Source: Isoetes taiwanensis (Eukaryota > Streptophyta > Lycopodiopsida > Isoetales > Isoetaceae). Taken from it: DNA of 64,000 bases. Where the stretch lies: contig JAJEKV010000034.1 in assembly GCA_021234155.1 (NCBI GenBank), positions 11,248,697 through 11,312,696 on the forward strand, given 5' to 3'. Below are positions 22,239 to 34,514 of this stretch, in pieces; the first letter of the stretch is position 1; every line of letters starts with the position of its first letter. The notes beneath the pieces are model-generated. The model saw only the letters and a list, made by a program, of their open reading frames with translations. It made no database searches and had not been told where the DNA came from. Made by a program: the position numbers and the translations under genes.

Positions 22239-23714
22239 AAAACAATTACTATGTATCTTTTCTACAGTTAATAAAAGTTGTGTACTACTTGAGTTCCATG
22301 ATATATGATTTTATAATTTGAAGTTAAGGTGTGAGTTTATATTCTCGTGTGTGATTATATGTTAACGTCTATTCTAGTCTAAGGGCAACAAAGTTACTAA
22401 AAAAGTGAATTTAACAAAGTTACTAAAAAAGTGCAATATAAAATTTATCCCAAAATTAAGACATAATCCCAATTTAATTGAATGATGGTTTCGTTACAAA
22501 AGATGTTTTGTATTAAATCAAAAGAATCTAAGTTCCGAACATACAAAAATTGAACTGTGTTTGATCATGAAGAATTCTAACCTCTGTAATTGCCAATATA
22601 TCTATGCAAAATGGTTATTCAAAATGCATATGAATAAAACATGACCCATTAACCCAATAGCTTTCCATATGAAGCACGAATTCATTAATTGGGTAAAAAA
22701 GGCAGATTTTGAGAATTTTGAGCACACCTCTTTAGGCCCACCACAAGTAAAAGTGTGTTGTACTCCACCTTTATTTCAAAATTCCCCCCCTCTACATTTG
22801 AGCGGGATAAAGTCTTAAAAAGTCTCGAAATAACTATGGGTCATTAACTACTATCGGGCATTTCGGTCATCGGCTTAGTGCCCTATTCAGAGCAGACCTA
22901 TTTTCTACGAGCTCCGAGATGGAGGCGGGCACCCGAGATGTTAGGGCGTATAAAGCGGCGGCGATGGCGATACAACCTTTGGAGGCGATGGCGATGCAAA
23001 TGGCCAAGCGATATTTTTGGAGCCCGGTACTCACCGCAAAGCAGATGATTTCGAAAAATATGATTTCCGGAGCTTGATGATAGAGGTCTACCATGTTCTT
23101 GTCCGTTTGTTTTTTGCTCAAGGAATCCAACAGTGAATTGCGTGCTGGTAGTAGGAGGGTTTTCACTTCAGAGAATGCTTACATGGTTAGCTGAATAAGA
23201 AAAGAGCGATGAAGAATATTATTGTGTGAATCCATGAGCGCTGTTTTGCATGGCGTTGTCAAGTTTGGATTTCAATCAAATCTTGTGCTCTCCACGAAAT
23301 CCAAGAAGACCTATGGATCGATTTGATTTATCTCAGGGCTTTTTTGCATGCTTGTTTTCTCCAAGAACATCCAAATCTGTGGGATTCATCCGGATTTTAA
23401 AGGTTTATTAGCCGGGTTATAGAGGGAAAACACAAATATCATGCTCACAGAGGGTTTCATGATGCTTCAGAGAGCTATCTAATCCCTCTTTGTCTAGTAT
23501 TATTTCGGCCATGATCAGATTGGCCCTGTTGCAAAAATGAAAGAACCGGAGGCAAGATCCTTTTCGATTTGCTCAACTTTCGGATTGTTCGAGAGGTTTC
23601 TATGATTTTTTTCGTGGCAAATATCCCTCGCCACATCTCCTACCTTGAACAACGATTTCACTAACTAAATTTGTATCTTGGCAAGCTGTAATATGTGGAG
23701 GACTTTTTCTGTGT
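22239..23714. other. No gene recognised
   Basis: AT-rich 22.24-22.85 kb, then a more GC-balanced stretch. A minus-strand frame of 99 codons at 22867-23166 has a biased, Ala/Ile-rich composition and no recognisable domain. Nothing here is supported as a gene. Confidence 0.4.
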
Positions 23715-24105
23715 TGGATTCTAGCTCCACGAAATCGCCATCGCGATTTATAAGAGCAAAAAAATGGGCTGACAGAGATCAATGTGCTCCCCAAAATCGC
23801 TACAGCGATTATTTTAAGCATAAATATGCTTTTTTTTTATTATTTTGAGCATAATATGTGGTTTTTTTAGGGTTATATTATTGTAATAATAATTAATATT
23901 ATAATGAATAAGCAAAAATAAATAGGTTAATTTACCTGTGGGTGTGCAATATGCACTCAATTTCAGCTCCCATAGATCGCAGTGGCGATCTTTGCGAGCC
24001 CAACATGTCTAAATTTGTCACAATTAATACACCATGTTTTATAAAATTGCCTTAAAAAATTATATATAGGCCTTTCATGATAAAAAAATAACACAGTGGC
24101 GATTT
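23715..24105. repeat. Second palindrome cluster (AAATCGC...GCGATTT)
   Basis: Three palindromes with arms AAATCGC/GCGATTT or close variants and a 4-base centre lie at 23732-23749, about 23794-23810 and 23974-23991. A half copy is at about 24095. Each full copy is preceded by GCTCC and the first two are followed by ATTT and AGCA a few bases later, so the repeated unit is longer than the palindrome. The outer arms match those of the 11.5-17.6 kb family; the centres differ. Confidence 0.65.
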
Positions 24106-24612
24106 GTCCAACCATTTTTGCATGTTTTTTCTTGACCAATGAGGTCCGCATGGAGGACTTTTTGCCATTTATATGGGCACTGCAACCTATTTCAAGTCAA
24201 ACGAGAATTTCAAATTTCTCTAACTAATGAATTCTTGCTTTATGGTAAGAACAAATTTATGATATGCATCATGGAGATGGTCTGTCATGCAATATTGTCC
24301 AACACGATTATTTGCTCTGCTCAATATATGACTGCACAGATAGACATCATCTGGTAAGTTTAAAAGGAAAACTTTTGCGTCTAGTGAAAATCTCGAAATA
24401 AAAAATGGCATCTATTCTATATAAATGCTGTTTTCTACCATTTTATTTTACATCTTTAACTGAAAAGACACAAATCATCTATATACTTACTCTGTGTGTA
24501 ACAAAGAAAGACAAATGTCTTGGAGGCAGTAGCCACTGGGTTTAGGCAAAGAAGAGAAGAGTTAGAGGGCAAAATCGATCGATGGAAACAGTTTATGTAA
24601 GCTACGAAGGAA

Positions 24613-24764
24613 ATGGCGGATCAAGATTCAGGTTTTGGATCTTCTGTAGGCTGCAAGGATTGCCCAGTTTCTCTACTTCATATCATCCAGTTAGAGAATC
24701 TTTGGAGAGCCTATAGCAAAAGCAAACCCTCATATGGGAAGCATGGAAAAGAAGGGGACCCATG
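24613..24764 (+). other. Possible first coding exon, unknown protein
   Basis: ATG at 24613 opens MADQDSGFGSSVGCKDCP and continues to GDPW, where GTATAC could be a donor at about 24765. The composition is protein-like and the ATG follows a purine-rich leader, but no downstream exon was recognised. It may be an orphan exon of a decayed gene. Confidence 0.25.
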
Positions 24765-25380
24765 GTATACAACTCTGTCTTATGTGCTGATTCTTGCATA
24801 CTGCACAAATTCTTTTGTCTTCCAAATTTGTTAAACCCACTTGACATCAAAATAGGAAGAATCTTCTATGTAGGCCCATGACTAAAAATGGCACATGCAA
24901 TGAGAAAATTTAATTTTGGCTGATATTGGAATTTAGCATCATTGTTAACGGCAGTTATTAAACATTTGGACTGTTGGGAAGCATTAAATATACAAAACAT
25001 TGCAAATTGTCGTATGCTAATCGGTGCTGCACCAAATATCCACATGGAATGGCACCCAATTATCAATGTCTTTGAACCTTTAAGGTTTGCAAATTTTCTC
25101 TAGAGTATGATTCTGGTGAAGGTTGGCCGACAATTGGGGGTTTAGGGTTTTGAGGAGAGAAAATTTAGTTTGCAATCAATGGTTCAGAAATAGAACTTTC
25201 TAGCTGGCATCTGTCGCTTGAGCATGGCAGAAGCGGCAAAAACGGCATGGAAGTAGAGGAAGTCCGACGTTTTTCAGATCGTATCCCTTGCGTCTTCTTC
25301 AGATTGAAGTCCGGCCAAAACGGCAGGAAGAAGAGGCAGATCGTCGCACATGAGAAGCTCTGCACTCAGCTCTGTTTACT

Positions 25381-25841
25381 GGACGTCCGTATTTAGAGTC
25401 CGGGATGTGGTATTTCCGGACTTTCTTGGTGGTATTTCTGGACATCCGTTATCAGCCAATTGGTATTTCCGGCCAAAAAAGTGGTATTTTCGGCCAAAAA
25501 AGGTGGTATTTCCGGCCAAAAAGTGGTATTTCTGGCCAAAAACCAAGCGCGAAACTGCGCGGCAGAGCTGAAATCTTTGGTCGGATCGTTCTTGCAGCTC
25601 CGTGGACGGCTTGAACTGCTTCAAAAGCCCTTCTAATCACTTTGTCTGCCTCTTTAACGTTAGTTTCATGAAGAGAGGAAGTGATTTGAGCCCAGATAGA
25701 GCCGGATTGATCCAAAAATGCCCCAAAACAATTGATTCTGGGCTTGAAACTGTGAAGTTACAGTGGCTGATAACGGGTGGCCGGAAATACCCCAAAAAAA
25801 GTCCGGAAATACCACATCCCGGACTCTAAATACGGCGGTCC
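25381..25841. mobile_element. Mutator-type MITE (461 bp) with long TIRs and 9-bp TSD
   Basis: Terminal inverted repeats of about 75 bp run inward from 25381 (GGACGTCCGTATTTAGAGTC) and from 25841 (reverse complement GGACCGCCGTATTTAGAGTC). The outermost bases are followed by CGGGATGTGGTATTTCCGGA on both sides. The element is bounded by identical 9-mers CTGTTTACT at 25372-25380 and 25842-25850. A 9-bp duplication with long TIRs is the mark of Mutator/MULE elements. Inside the left end a unit of about 21 bp built on GGTATTTCCGGCCAAAAA repeats four to five times (about 25460-25545). No transposase frame, so non-autonomous. Confidence 0.88.
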
Positions 25842-25850
25842 CTGTTTACT

Positions 25851-27376
25851 CGCCTCTGTTTACTCTGTTTATTGAGACGCAACAGCCAAGGGGTGTGCGA
25901 AGCTTCTGTTGTCTGCGCATTCTCTCCATCATGCGAATGTATTATAACTGCCACGGATTCTTTCTGCTTTGCTTATGTACCTACACAGCTTGTTCTTCAT
26001 GCTCCTTATGTGAATTTAGTTTATGAATCCAGGCCCTCTTCTTGAGGCTTGTATGTACATCTAGTTTATGAATTGGAGCATCTTGGCAGGATGTATTTCC
26101 GCAGCATGCAGGCGTGAGATAGCTGTGGCATCTCCTGTACACAAGCTGTTGCTCATGTTCTATGTTGTTTTCCAGTTCTGCTTATGTACAGACCTTTTGG
26201 GCATGCACGCCCTCTGTGGAAGTTTCTTTTTGAAGCTCGTTTCATGACTGTTGTTTTTCAGATATGCACAGCTGCCAATGTAAGTTAATATATGTTGGAT
26301 AATTTCGTCACTGTTGTTTTCAGACCTGTTCACTTTGCTTCACTGTTCATGTTCTCTTTATGTACAGACGTTTTGGGGATGCACATCTCCCACTGTAATA
26401 TACGGGCGTCTTCACTTTCCTTCACTTTTATGTCACTGTGTATCTCTTGTAAATCCAATGCTGTGACGTCCATTCTTTATTTGTATGCATTAAAGTATTA
26501 CATGTACATACATACGTAGAAACGGCATATGGGATGCGTAAGTGTATACATGGGTCTGACGTGGAAATTCCAGAAGCCTTGATTTGGCACGTTCACAGAA
26601 TAATGCTTCGATCCAATGATCGAAAAAAAGCAATAAGGATAGAGCAAAATAAGGGAGTCGATGGAACCTAGTTTTCGATTTGCTCATGCCAGATGGACGA
26701 GATTGTACGTCTAATGTATAGGAGAATGGCATTTTTTTTTATGGCATTCTGGCTATCAGAGGAGGGGCCCTACGACTAGCCATAGTGGGGAACGGATCTT
26801 CTGTGTGCAGGAATGGCATCCAAACTGCCATTCCCCTAGTTACTCATTATTCTTGCTTAAGGTCTTTAAAATTGATCGGCTGGATCAGTCGGGCCTGGAT
26901 CAGTCGGGCTGTAATTTGTGCAAGAATTTCAATACCCCCCATTCGAAAGCGATCCTCTTTGAGGCGCTGCTTTGGCAAATCAGAGCTTAAAATCTGCAAA
27001 TCTTAACAATCTGCAAATCCGTTAAGAAGTGGAAAAATCCAAGTTGGTTTGGGTGGTTTTGGGATTCTGGGAAAAAATGGGAGGAATTGTGGTAGAAAGG
27101 TACGATCAGAACGTCTCTGCAGGTCCATGTCGGAGATGGCAGGGATGCCTGGATTTCCAGAGATGAGAAGGAACAGATCGATCGGAGTTGGGTCTGTAGC
27201 CGCCATGGCAAGCACAACCGAAAGCATAATGGCTTTGATGGATTTGGAAACCGGCCACGGCTGATTCTACAACCAATTATTTCTGCCCCATCCCAGAATC
27301 GCCATAGCCATAGCTCTTTTTGGAATGATCTGAAGCAAATGGTTAGCAAAAGATCGGCCAAAAAATGGTAGCCCAT
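25851..27376. other. No gene confirmed; small duplicated words
   Basis: TTATGTACAGACSTTTTGGG-type words occur twice (about 26180 and 26355) with similar surroundings, a small duplication. A minus-strand frame at 27206-27003 starts MAATDPTPIDLFLLISGNPG and could be a short coding piece, but has no recognised homologue. Otherwise empty. Confidence 0.35.
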
Positions 27377-28345
27377 TTATGCAGAAGAAGAGCGTTTGCC
27401 CAAATCATCAAATAAAATTTGTTTTTGATCCTCTTTTTCATATACTTCCTTCCTTCCTTCCTTATGATCCTTTTGAAGCTGAATGACCTTTTGATCCTCG
27501 TTCTTTTCTAACAAATGATTCTCTGGAAGCCGATCCTGGTTCTGATCCTCATGAATAGGCTTTTGATCCTCATTTTTCTGTGAAGGATGATTGTTTCCCA
27601 GGTGATCCTGGTTCTGGGTCTGAAAAATAAGCCTTTGATCTCCATTTTTTTCTGGAAGATGATCCCCTTCAATCTGATAATTATTCTGATCCTCAATATC
27701 GAGCTTTTGATCTTGGTTTCTAGCTGCAGATTCGAAACTTTGAAGCTGATCCTCCTTTCCGGCACAACTGTCTGATAAACCCTTTGGAGGGGAGCCTTTA
27801 AAACGCTCATCCTTTTTGGTTAGATCAGGGCTGGAATGAGGAGCAAAATTTCTTCGAATCGGAGATGGGTTTTTGTAAATCTCCATTTCTTCAACAACAA
27901 CGTCATCCTTTCTATCTGGACTGCCAGATTTTTGCATTAAATCATCTTCTTCCTTCGCCTCTGCAACATTCGAAGTGGAGAGCTTGTCAGTCCAATCTGA
28001 TCCTGTCAAATGGAGATTTTTGAATCGCTGCATCCTCCCATGAGGGGAAAAATGCTTCACAGGGGAATTTTTCAGCTCGGAAGGGCTCTTAGAAGGAAAA
28101 GTTTGGTCATTTTCCTTTGCCGGACTTCCTGCAGGGGTCCTAAATGGGGATTTTTTCTGGCTTCTAGCAGGAGATTTCTTTTCATGATCATCGTCCAGGC
28201 TTATATATTCATCTTCAGATCTAGAAGAGCTTGGAGAATGGGAGGAAATATGGGATTTTTTCTCTGGGCTTAAATCTTGAGCAGAAACAGGGGATTTTTG
28301 TGGGCTTAAATGATGATCGGAAATAGGGGATTTTTTCTCTGGGCT
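27377..28345 (-). CDS. Low-complexity SP/DQNQD-repeat protein, C-terminal exon
   Basis: One continuous minus-strand frame of about 320 codons ends at a stop at 27377. It is open upstream to a TAG near 28422. The likely exon start is the AG at about 28346 (TTTATGATTTAAG before CCCAGAG), as no good ATG precedes the repeats. Residues in the first third repeat DLSPEKKSPIS and LSPQKSPVS. The last third repeats blocks such as EDQNQDRLPENHLLEKNEDQ. The protein is highly charged and disordered, with SP motifs that suggest a nuclear, phosphorylated protein; that is inference. No folded domain is visible and the 5' exons were not found. The DNA repeats under it (CTCTGGGCTTAAAT) mean it could also be a minisatellite that happens to be open. 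Confidence 0.45.
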   Translation of the reverse strand, partial: SPEKKSPISDHHLSPQKSPVSAQDLSPEKKSHISSHSPSSSRSEDEYISLDDDHEKKSPARSQKKSPFRTPAGSPAKENDQTFPSKSPSELKNSPVKHFSPHGRMQRFKNLHLTGSDWTDKLSTSNVAEAKEEDDLMQKSGSPDRKDDVVVEEMEIYKNPSPIRRNFAPHSSPDLTKKDERFKGSPPKGLSDSCAGKEDQLQSFESAARNQDQKLDIEDQNNYQIEGDHLPEKNGDQRLIFQTQNQDHLGNNHPSQKNEDQKPIHEDQNQDRLPENHLLEKNEDQKVIQLQKDHKEGRKEVYEKEDQKQILFDDLGKRSSSA

Positions 28346-28422
28346 TAAATCATAAAAAATGATTTTTATAACAGGATTATAACGTTTTTTATAACACTTT
28401 TTAAGCTTAAAACCATTGTCCT

Positions 28423-29493
28423 ATACCACGTGTCAGCAGGAAGGCTTCTCAAATAAATATTTATCAAACAAAAATTATCAAACAAAAATTGACACTCAAT
28501 TAGATATGGGTGACAAGGTTAGAAAAACAAGTTAATAATGCCAAGATATTAACTTATTTCTTAGACCAAATAATGTCTATCCAAACACGTTCATAACACT
28601 TGAACAAGTCATTTTTTCGCAAGTCTACTGTGTGTATACATCAATGAAACAAATTTAATCATCAATGTATTAATAAAATCCAACTTTAGATGTCAACTTA
28701 AAGAATTACCATTGAACCATCATTCTAGAGTAAATTCAAGTAACCTTTAAAACCACTGTTCAAATCGCACTGATCAAAATAGTTTAGCAGTATACATAAC
28801 TCAAAATTCACAGACCTCTGAGCAATGTGAAGGAATCGTCCTGCACAACTATATTACATCTCTATATGCTTATTTCCTTTATTGTAATCAGTTCGATGGC
28901 TATGCCTAGCCGACCTTGCCTTTCTCTGCTCCTGTTACACAGAGATTGGACTGAAAAATTCAGATGAAGAGTTGGCTCCAATTTATTGGACCGACAATCT
29001 AGTTGTCATCTTCACAAATTTAGGTATTATTTTGATGGTCTCGTGGCTCATTAAAATATATTTAATGGTTAATTTTAAGCATTGAATCCATTTTAAACTT
29101 CAATCATTAGGTTAATCATTCGATCTAGAGTTTCTGCATAAACTTCCAAGCTTTTATCAAATTTATACCTTGCACTTATCATGCTCAATGCAATATTCTC
29201 CCATATGTCTATGGTGTCAACTCAACCTGTGCAACTGAAGATGTTAACTGTATAAATTCTTCTCAATCTGTGATCCTCATGAGGTTATAATCTGTACCTT
29301 TATTTCTAACATTCCCCTTTCAGATCATAATCTCATAACTTCCTTACAATTCAATTCACGAGTTAGCTTCTGAAATCTTTTGCTACTCAGAGCCTTTATC
29401 AAGATATTTGCCAACTATTTTTCAGAACTAATGTATTTCAGTTGAATTTACCCTTTGCTCACCATATCTCTGATATAATGCATTTCCTTCCCA
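28423..29493. other. No gene recognised
   Basis: AT-rich sequence. A duplicated word AAATTATCAAACAAAAATT occurs at about 28465-28490. No frames, RNAs or terminal repeats supported. Confidence 0.4.
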
Positions 29494-30758
29494 ATGAGAA
29501 AAATGCAATAGAACAAACATGTAATCAATACAATGTGGAACTTGAACCCAAGATATCCTTGCAAAACCATAGCGCCTATATCTTGCAAAACTATACCAAT
29601 CTATATATTTGCCAAATAAGGATGAATAACTGTTGTTCACAGTGAACAATTGTTGAAGCTGTGCTACATATTCATCAGATATAATGGGTGTTATGGCATA
29701 AAAATTATGATGATAGAGGATGAATATAAATGATAAACCTAATGATGAAGTGCACCTGCATTTTCTTTCTAGCATTGCAAAATGCTTTTGCATTTCATCT
29801 TGGTAAAATGCAAGTTTGTCTTTGCACTTACTGACCATCCCAAATGCATTATTTCAGGAGATTCAGGATTGCACATGACAAACAAATAACCAGATAACCG
29901 TACTGGTATTGTGGCAACATACTGATAGTAGTAACATCAAGCAATGAATTACATTGTAGATAGGCATGTATTAGGCATCCCAAGTTGGTTCTTTGCAAAG
30001 CATTTTTGCCCCTTTTTTTCCACCCGATTTAGCTTCATGGGATTGGTGCAAGCCCTTAGAAGGGAACTGGAAATGACACTGGAGATGCCCGCACATCATA
30101 TACAAGATGCACCACTGCTAATCAAAAATTGCATAAAATGTAGATGTGTTTGCTGAAATCGAGAACATCTACTCTAAATCTACTTCACCTGGAGCAAAAG
30201 TAGCCATAAAAGAAACATGCACTCTAAGACTACTGCAGATACGAGATTTTTCAGCATGTAGCATATGCAGGATCCAATCTATGATCAAAAGATCCTGTAA
30301 AAGACCTCTGTTACTCTGTTACCCTTGTGCAATTTTCGTCCGTTGCCTGCATTAAGTATCATATTTAGGAGTACTAAATCTGAGCAGATGCGAATAACAT
30401 AATAAAGGAACATGTATAAACTATAAGTAGCTAGTGCCAATGAAGATAATAGAGGCGAATGTAATAGATGTGATTATATGCAAATGTTAAACATTGCTAA
30501 ATGGAGAAGAATGCAATTTGTCTATGTCTGTATCAGATGCTTCTGAGTACAAAATTACAAACCCTGAAAGACCAGCTTCTACACAGTTAGAAACAAGCTC
30601 CTAAATTTGCCACAGATCTATATTTTAGTGCATCTCATTTCCATCATTCCTTTAGTGCCACTGTAGCCACTACAACTTCATCCGCACGAGCATCAGATAT
30701 GCACACCAATTGGACTTATCTGTTTCTGTCTTTCAAAATGTGGAACAAGTGAACTAAA
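29494..30758. repeat. Duplicated block A, copy 1 (1.26 kb)
   Basis: Nearly identical, in the same orientation, to 39210-40473. Homology begins at ATGAGAAAAATGCAATAGAA and ends at AAGTGAACTAAA. Differences are scattered substitutions and short indels. The block has no long frame conserved in both copies, so it is likely non-coding or a decayed transposon. Confidence 0.85.
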
Positions 30759-31330
30759 ATAAACCAACTTACCTTAAATGAATATGTGTTTTCACCTCCA
30801 CTCTTTGCTACATCTTTGCTTCACTTTAACGAATGGAGCTGGCACCCTGACAAAAAATCTCTTCAGTTTCTATATTTTTGCTGAAGCTCTTCCTCAACCA
30901 TCTTAAGAGATCTTCCACAAGATCTTGGGGACACAAAATATTTTTGCTAGCACCATCTTCTTCAATTAAGGGAAACCTAGGCACCATATGGCATCCATTT
31001 TCATTAGCCTAAACCTTAACTCAAAATTAGGGCAAAACCCTAATTTTAGGGAGGAATATATTAATCCAGTTTAGCAATTTCCACCTACCCAAATTGATTG
31101 CGCAGAAGGAAATTGCCAATTAGGGATCACCCATATTGGCGCTTCATCCTCAATTTGCCCCAAATCAAATTGGGGGCAATTGGAGAAGGAAGAGGAGCCT
31201 ATTCAACCAGCAGAGCATGGAGAACCTGAGAGATAATGGATGTAGCCAAGATACCAGTTAGTAGGCTTAGTTTGCTTGAGATTCTAGTTAAGGATTAACC
31301 CTTGTTTGCATAGATGAATGATTAGATCTT

Positions 31331-31600
31331 ATATTCACACGGAGATGAATGATTAGATGATGATGACTCCGGGCATCGAGAGCTGTTGGATGAGCATATA
31401 TGCCTTTTATTCCTCGATCTAGACCGTACATATAGATCCTCATTTGTGGGGTATGCCTGTACAAGTTTTGGTATACTGTATAACACAGTTTGCGAAATAC
31501 TATAAGATTTGAGACAATGTACTATATGGTGTTGATTTTGTACATGTATAACATGATTTTAGGGGCTCTCGCCGCCCTACGTCACCCCCCGTGTGAATAT
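31331..31600. mobile_element. Small TIR MITE, copy 1 (270 bp)
   Basis: Begins ATATTCACACGG and ends GTCACCCCCCGTGTGAATAT, so the ends are inverted repeats. Shares body words (TACTGTATAA, TGGTGTTGATTT, GTACATGTAT) with the copy at 38867-39036. Possible TA target duplication. This copy has an extra duplicated stretch near its left end (ATGAATGATTAGATGATG). Confidence 0.7.
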
Positions 31601-31872
31601 GCACCCAAACCAAAGGGGGTTTAAGGGGGAATTTTATTTTTAAGTGTGGAATGCAATGGTTTGTATTAATTAATGTTAATGGTAGTTATGTGTTGGTAGT
31701 TATACTAAAAAAAATTTTTGGCCCTTCGGGCCCTAACAAAGGAGGTAAACTTTAATGGCCCTAGGAATTGTGTAAAGATTGATGAAAAAAATAGAAAAGC
31801 ATTTAATACAAACCAAACACTTGCATAATTCTCATCATATGATTATGTGAGAATCGATAGAGATATCAACAT

Positions 31873-32040
31873 ATTGCCACAATTTATTGAACTTACATGG
31901 CATCAATATAAACATATTGAATATGCATGGCATAGCGAATATTGTAGCATCAAACTATTGCCACAATTTATTGAACTTACATGGCATCAATATAAACATA
32001 TTGAATATGCATGGCATAGCGAATATTGTAGCATCAAACA
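31873..32040. repeat. 84-bp perfect or near-perfect tandem duplication
   Basis: Two adjacent copies starting ATTGCCACAATTTATTGAAC at 31873 and 31957. They look identical, so the duplication is recent. 84 is a multiple of 3, so frames stay open across both copies, giving false repeated peptides. Confidence 0.9.
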
Positions 32041-33540
32041 TTCACTGTAGTATGAAATATCTTCACTACCATAACAAGTATGCAAAGTAGACATTACCAA
32101 CCAGTGGAATATGAAGCACGAAAAAGGCAAGCAATGCAATAGGGCATGCTACGAGACTTGAACCCATATTGCTATATTGTAATAGGTTTGTAATACCATA
32201 ATAAGGCACGAAATAAACACTCCTTTGAGATTTAATAAACGTGTGCGAATAGCACGACATTTGTCTACGAATGCTCATTAATTTGGTAGCATTGCCAAAA
32301 CCTGTTCCTAGGTCGCCAGTGGTGGAGTTTTTACACGCCTTTCTTTTGGCCATCTATACATGAGCCCAAACAAGAATGACCCTGTTGAACATCTTTAGCA
32401 TTTAGTTATTAGTAACAATATGGATGCTGCTACCTGATCTTTCTATAAACCTGCAGAAACTGTTAAGAGAATAAGCTGCCATGTCCATTGCAATTTACAC
32501 GCTAGAACTCAAAATGTTGAAAGCAACAAACTAAATAAATTAGTGATTTGATGTCAAAAGCAACAAACCAAATATATTGTTGAATTGAAAGCAATTATTC
32601 CCATAAATTCCCAAATTGTATCTTGCATGTACAATAAACGGTATTTGCAGCCTGAGATAGTTGTCTTTCACTAATAGTTCCTTGATTACATCCAAAAAGT
32701 CAAATTTGCAACTGTCTCACCTATCAGAAATACCCTACAGTTGCTTCAAAAGTGCAAGTAAAGTGGAAAATTGACAACAAGTCTGAAATCAGTCTTTTGG
32801 ATTACAGGTTAGCATGCTTCTTTGGACTGTTGAAGAGGGAAATCTACATCCACAACCATGTGAAAGCATTTGCAAAGAGATCTCAATTTTCACAAAAGAC
32901 TTATGCTGTGAAGAAACAAATTTTTGCATACCTCAAAAGATGTTTGATGTCCAAGCTGCCCAACAATGCTGTACAAGTCATCTGCATAATGTAGAAGTGA
33001 CGATTGTAAGACATGCACCTTTGATAAGTTACCCCTTTAGGAAAACTGGACAAACAAAGATTATGTGATATATCTCAGAAATCAGAATCATAAAAGAAGG
33101 ATTGTTCTTTACCAGCGAACATGAAGCATCTTTTTGCTGTTAACGTCTTGGTACATGCTTTCAATTTTAGCAATAAAAAGATCTATGGACCGGATCTGCC
33201 GGGAAGCAAGTATACATGATCGCCTATAATAAAACGAAAGCATGAAATTTAAGGGTATCGGAAAGTAAGAGTCACATGTCATCATCCGGGCATGCTTTGG
33301 TACATGTTTTTCCCATCTTTTTGGCTCATAATCGGCTCGGATTAATCGGTCCTTTGCACCGATTTCGCCATCTTTGCATTGCAGCCAGAATGGTTAGAAA
33401 AATTTTCACCAGATTCTTGCTATAACAAAAAATGAAGAGCATTTTGAAACTCCAAACAGAAACAAGACTCTGCAGATTAGATCCATCTTATACAGATTAT
33501 CATTACAAAAGAGCAAGCAGGGAATCGCAAATAACTGCTT

Positions 33541-33738
33541 CTACTGATTGACAAAATATAATACCTGAAACGAAACAACGGTAATCTCAGATCCTTGAGA
33601 TTGTAATTCCTCCGGTTCATCTGGACAAGTTGGCACTATCTCCCCGGTTTCATGTCGCAAACGGCAGAGACAACCGCACATGACGTTGTCCCAAAGCCAA
33701 CACGAATCCAACCTTTCAATGATCCAATCTGCATCCAT
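33541..33738 (-). other. Possible first exon, unknown protein
   Basis: Minus-strand ATG at 33738 opens MDADWIIERLDSCWLW, then CGCLCRLRHETGEIVPTCPD, and runs to SFQ followed by a possible GT donor at about 33562. It is more protein-like than neighbouring frames. No partner exon or domain was found. Confidence 0.25.
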
Positions 33739-34138
33739 GCTTGGCCGCCTGCCGCCGCAAACTCATTATGCCCATCATCTGTTGTTTCTAAATTGGCATG
33801 GTACAGCGTCAACATCTAAGTGGGTCTGCATTTCGGAAAGTTTCTTGAATCCCCTCACTCCACGAACCCTAAAGTCTACCCCTAAAGTTGAATGCCTCGT
33901 TGGCCTTCATAAAATTAAATTAATTAAGTTTTTAAAGAACAAAAACATGCAAGGCAAAACCATTGCAAAACCATAGATAAAATGCCATTCAAACATGAGA
34001 ATCCAGTGTGCACTCTAGATATACTGATTAGTATGCCTCTGCAATACGACCATGAAATCATATAAAAACCATGCCAAAAAACGTATAAAATCACAAAAGA
34101 AACCCCCTGTTATAATGTTACATATTGATGCTCTATTC

Positions 34139-34289
34139 GAAGTTATGAACAAATTTATGATTTATGGTACTTCTTTTGCTGCACCCCTTGTGCTTGTGGG
34201 ATAAAGGAGGGTGACCTAAAGGCTAGTAGAAATAGAGATGTTTCTAGCTAGAACCCCATAAATTCCAATAATTGCGGCCTGTGCACAAG
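34139..34289. repeat. Duplicated block B, copy 1
   Basis: Matches 40474-40632 (TGCTCTATT, TTTTGCTGCACCCCTTGTGC, GATGTTTCTAGCTAGAA). In the other copy it directly follows block A; here it is 3.38 kb away. Confidence 0.85.
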
Positions 34290-34514
34290 AGCCCACCTAG
34301 CTGTGGATATATGATGTGATTGAGCACCAGACAACGGACACAATGGTGATATGGAAGTAGGAGCCTTGCTGATCATAAGGCTCCCATAGTGTGCTAGGCT
34401 TATAGTCGGTCACCGCATATGGTCCAGGTATAGATCTGACATCCCCTGGGTCGCAAGCACCATCCCAAAAGGACGCCCTGGGCTCGGTAGGTACGAGCAA
34501 GCCCGACCTATGCA
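34281..34514. repeat. Repeat C, copy 1
   Basis: Nearly identical to 49497-49731 in the same orientation (CTAGCTGTGGATATATGA, AAGCACCATCCCAAAAGGAC, GCCCGACCTATGCA). In the second copy it ends exactly where the decayed transposase-like gene begins, so it may be a terminal part of a transposon. Confidence 0.85.

Larger units (their letters stand above)
30759..34138. other. 3.38-kb segment present only in copy 1 of the duplication
   Basis: In the 39-40.6 kb copy, blocks A and B are directly joined; here they are separated by this segment. Either it was inserted here or deleted there. It contains a small MITE (31331-31600), an 84-bp tandem duplication (31873-32040) and a possible exon (33541-33738). 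No transposase frame and no obvious terminal repeats or target-site duplication at the junctions. Confidence 0.7.
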
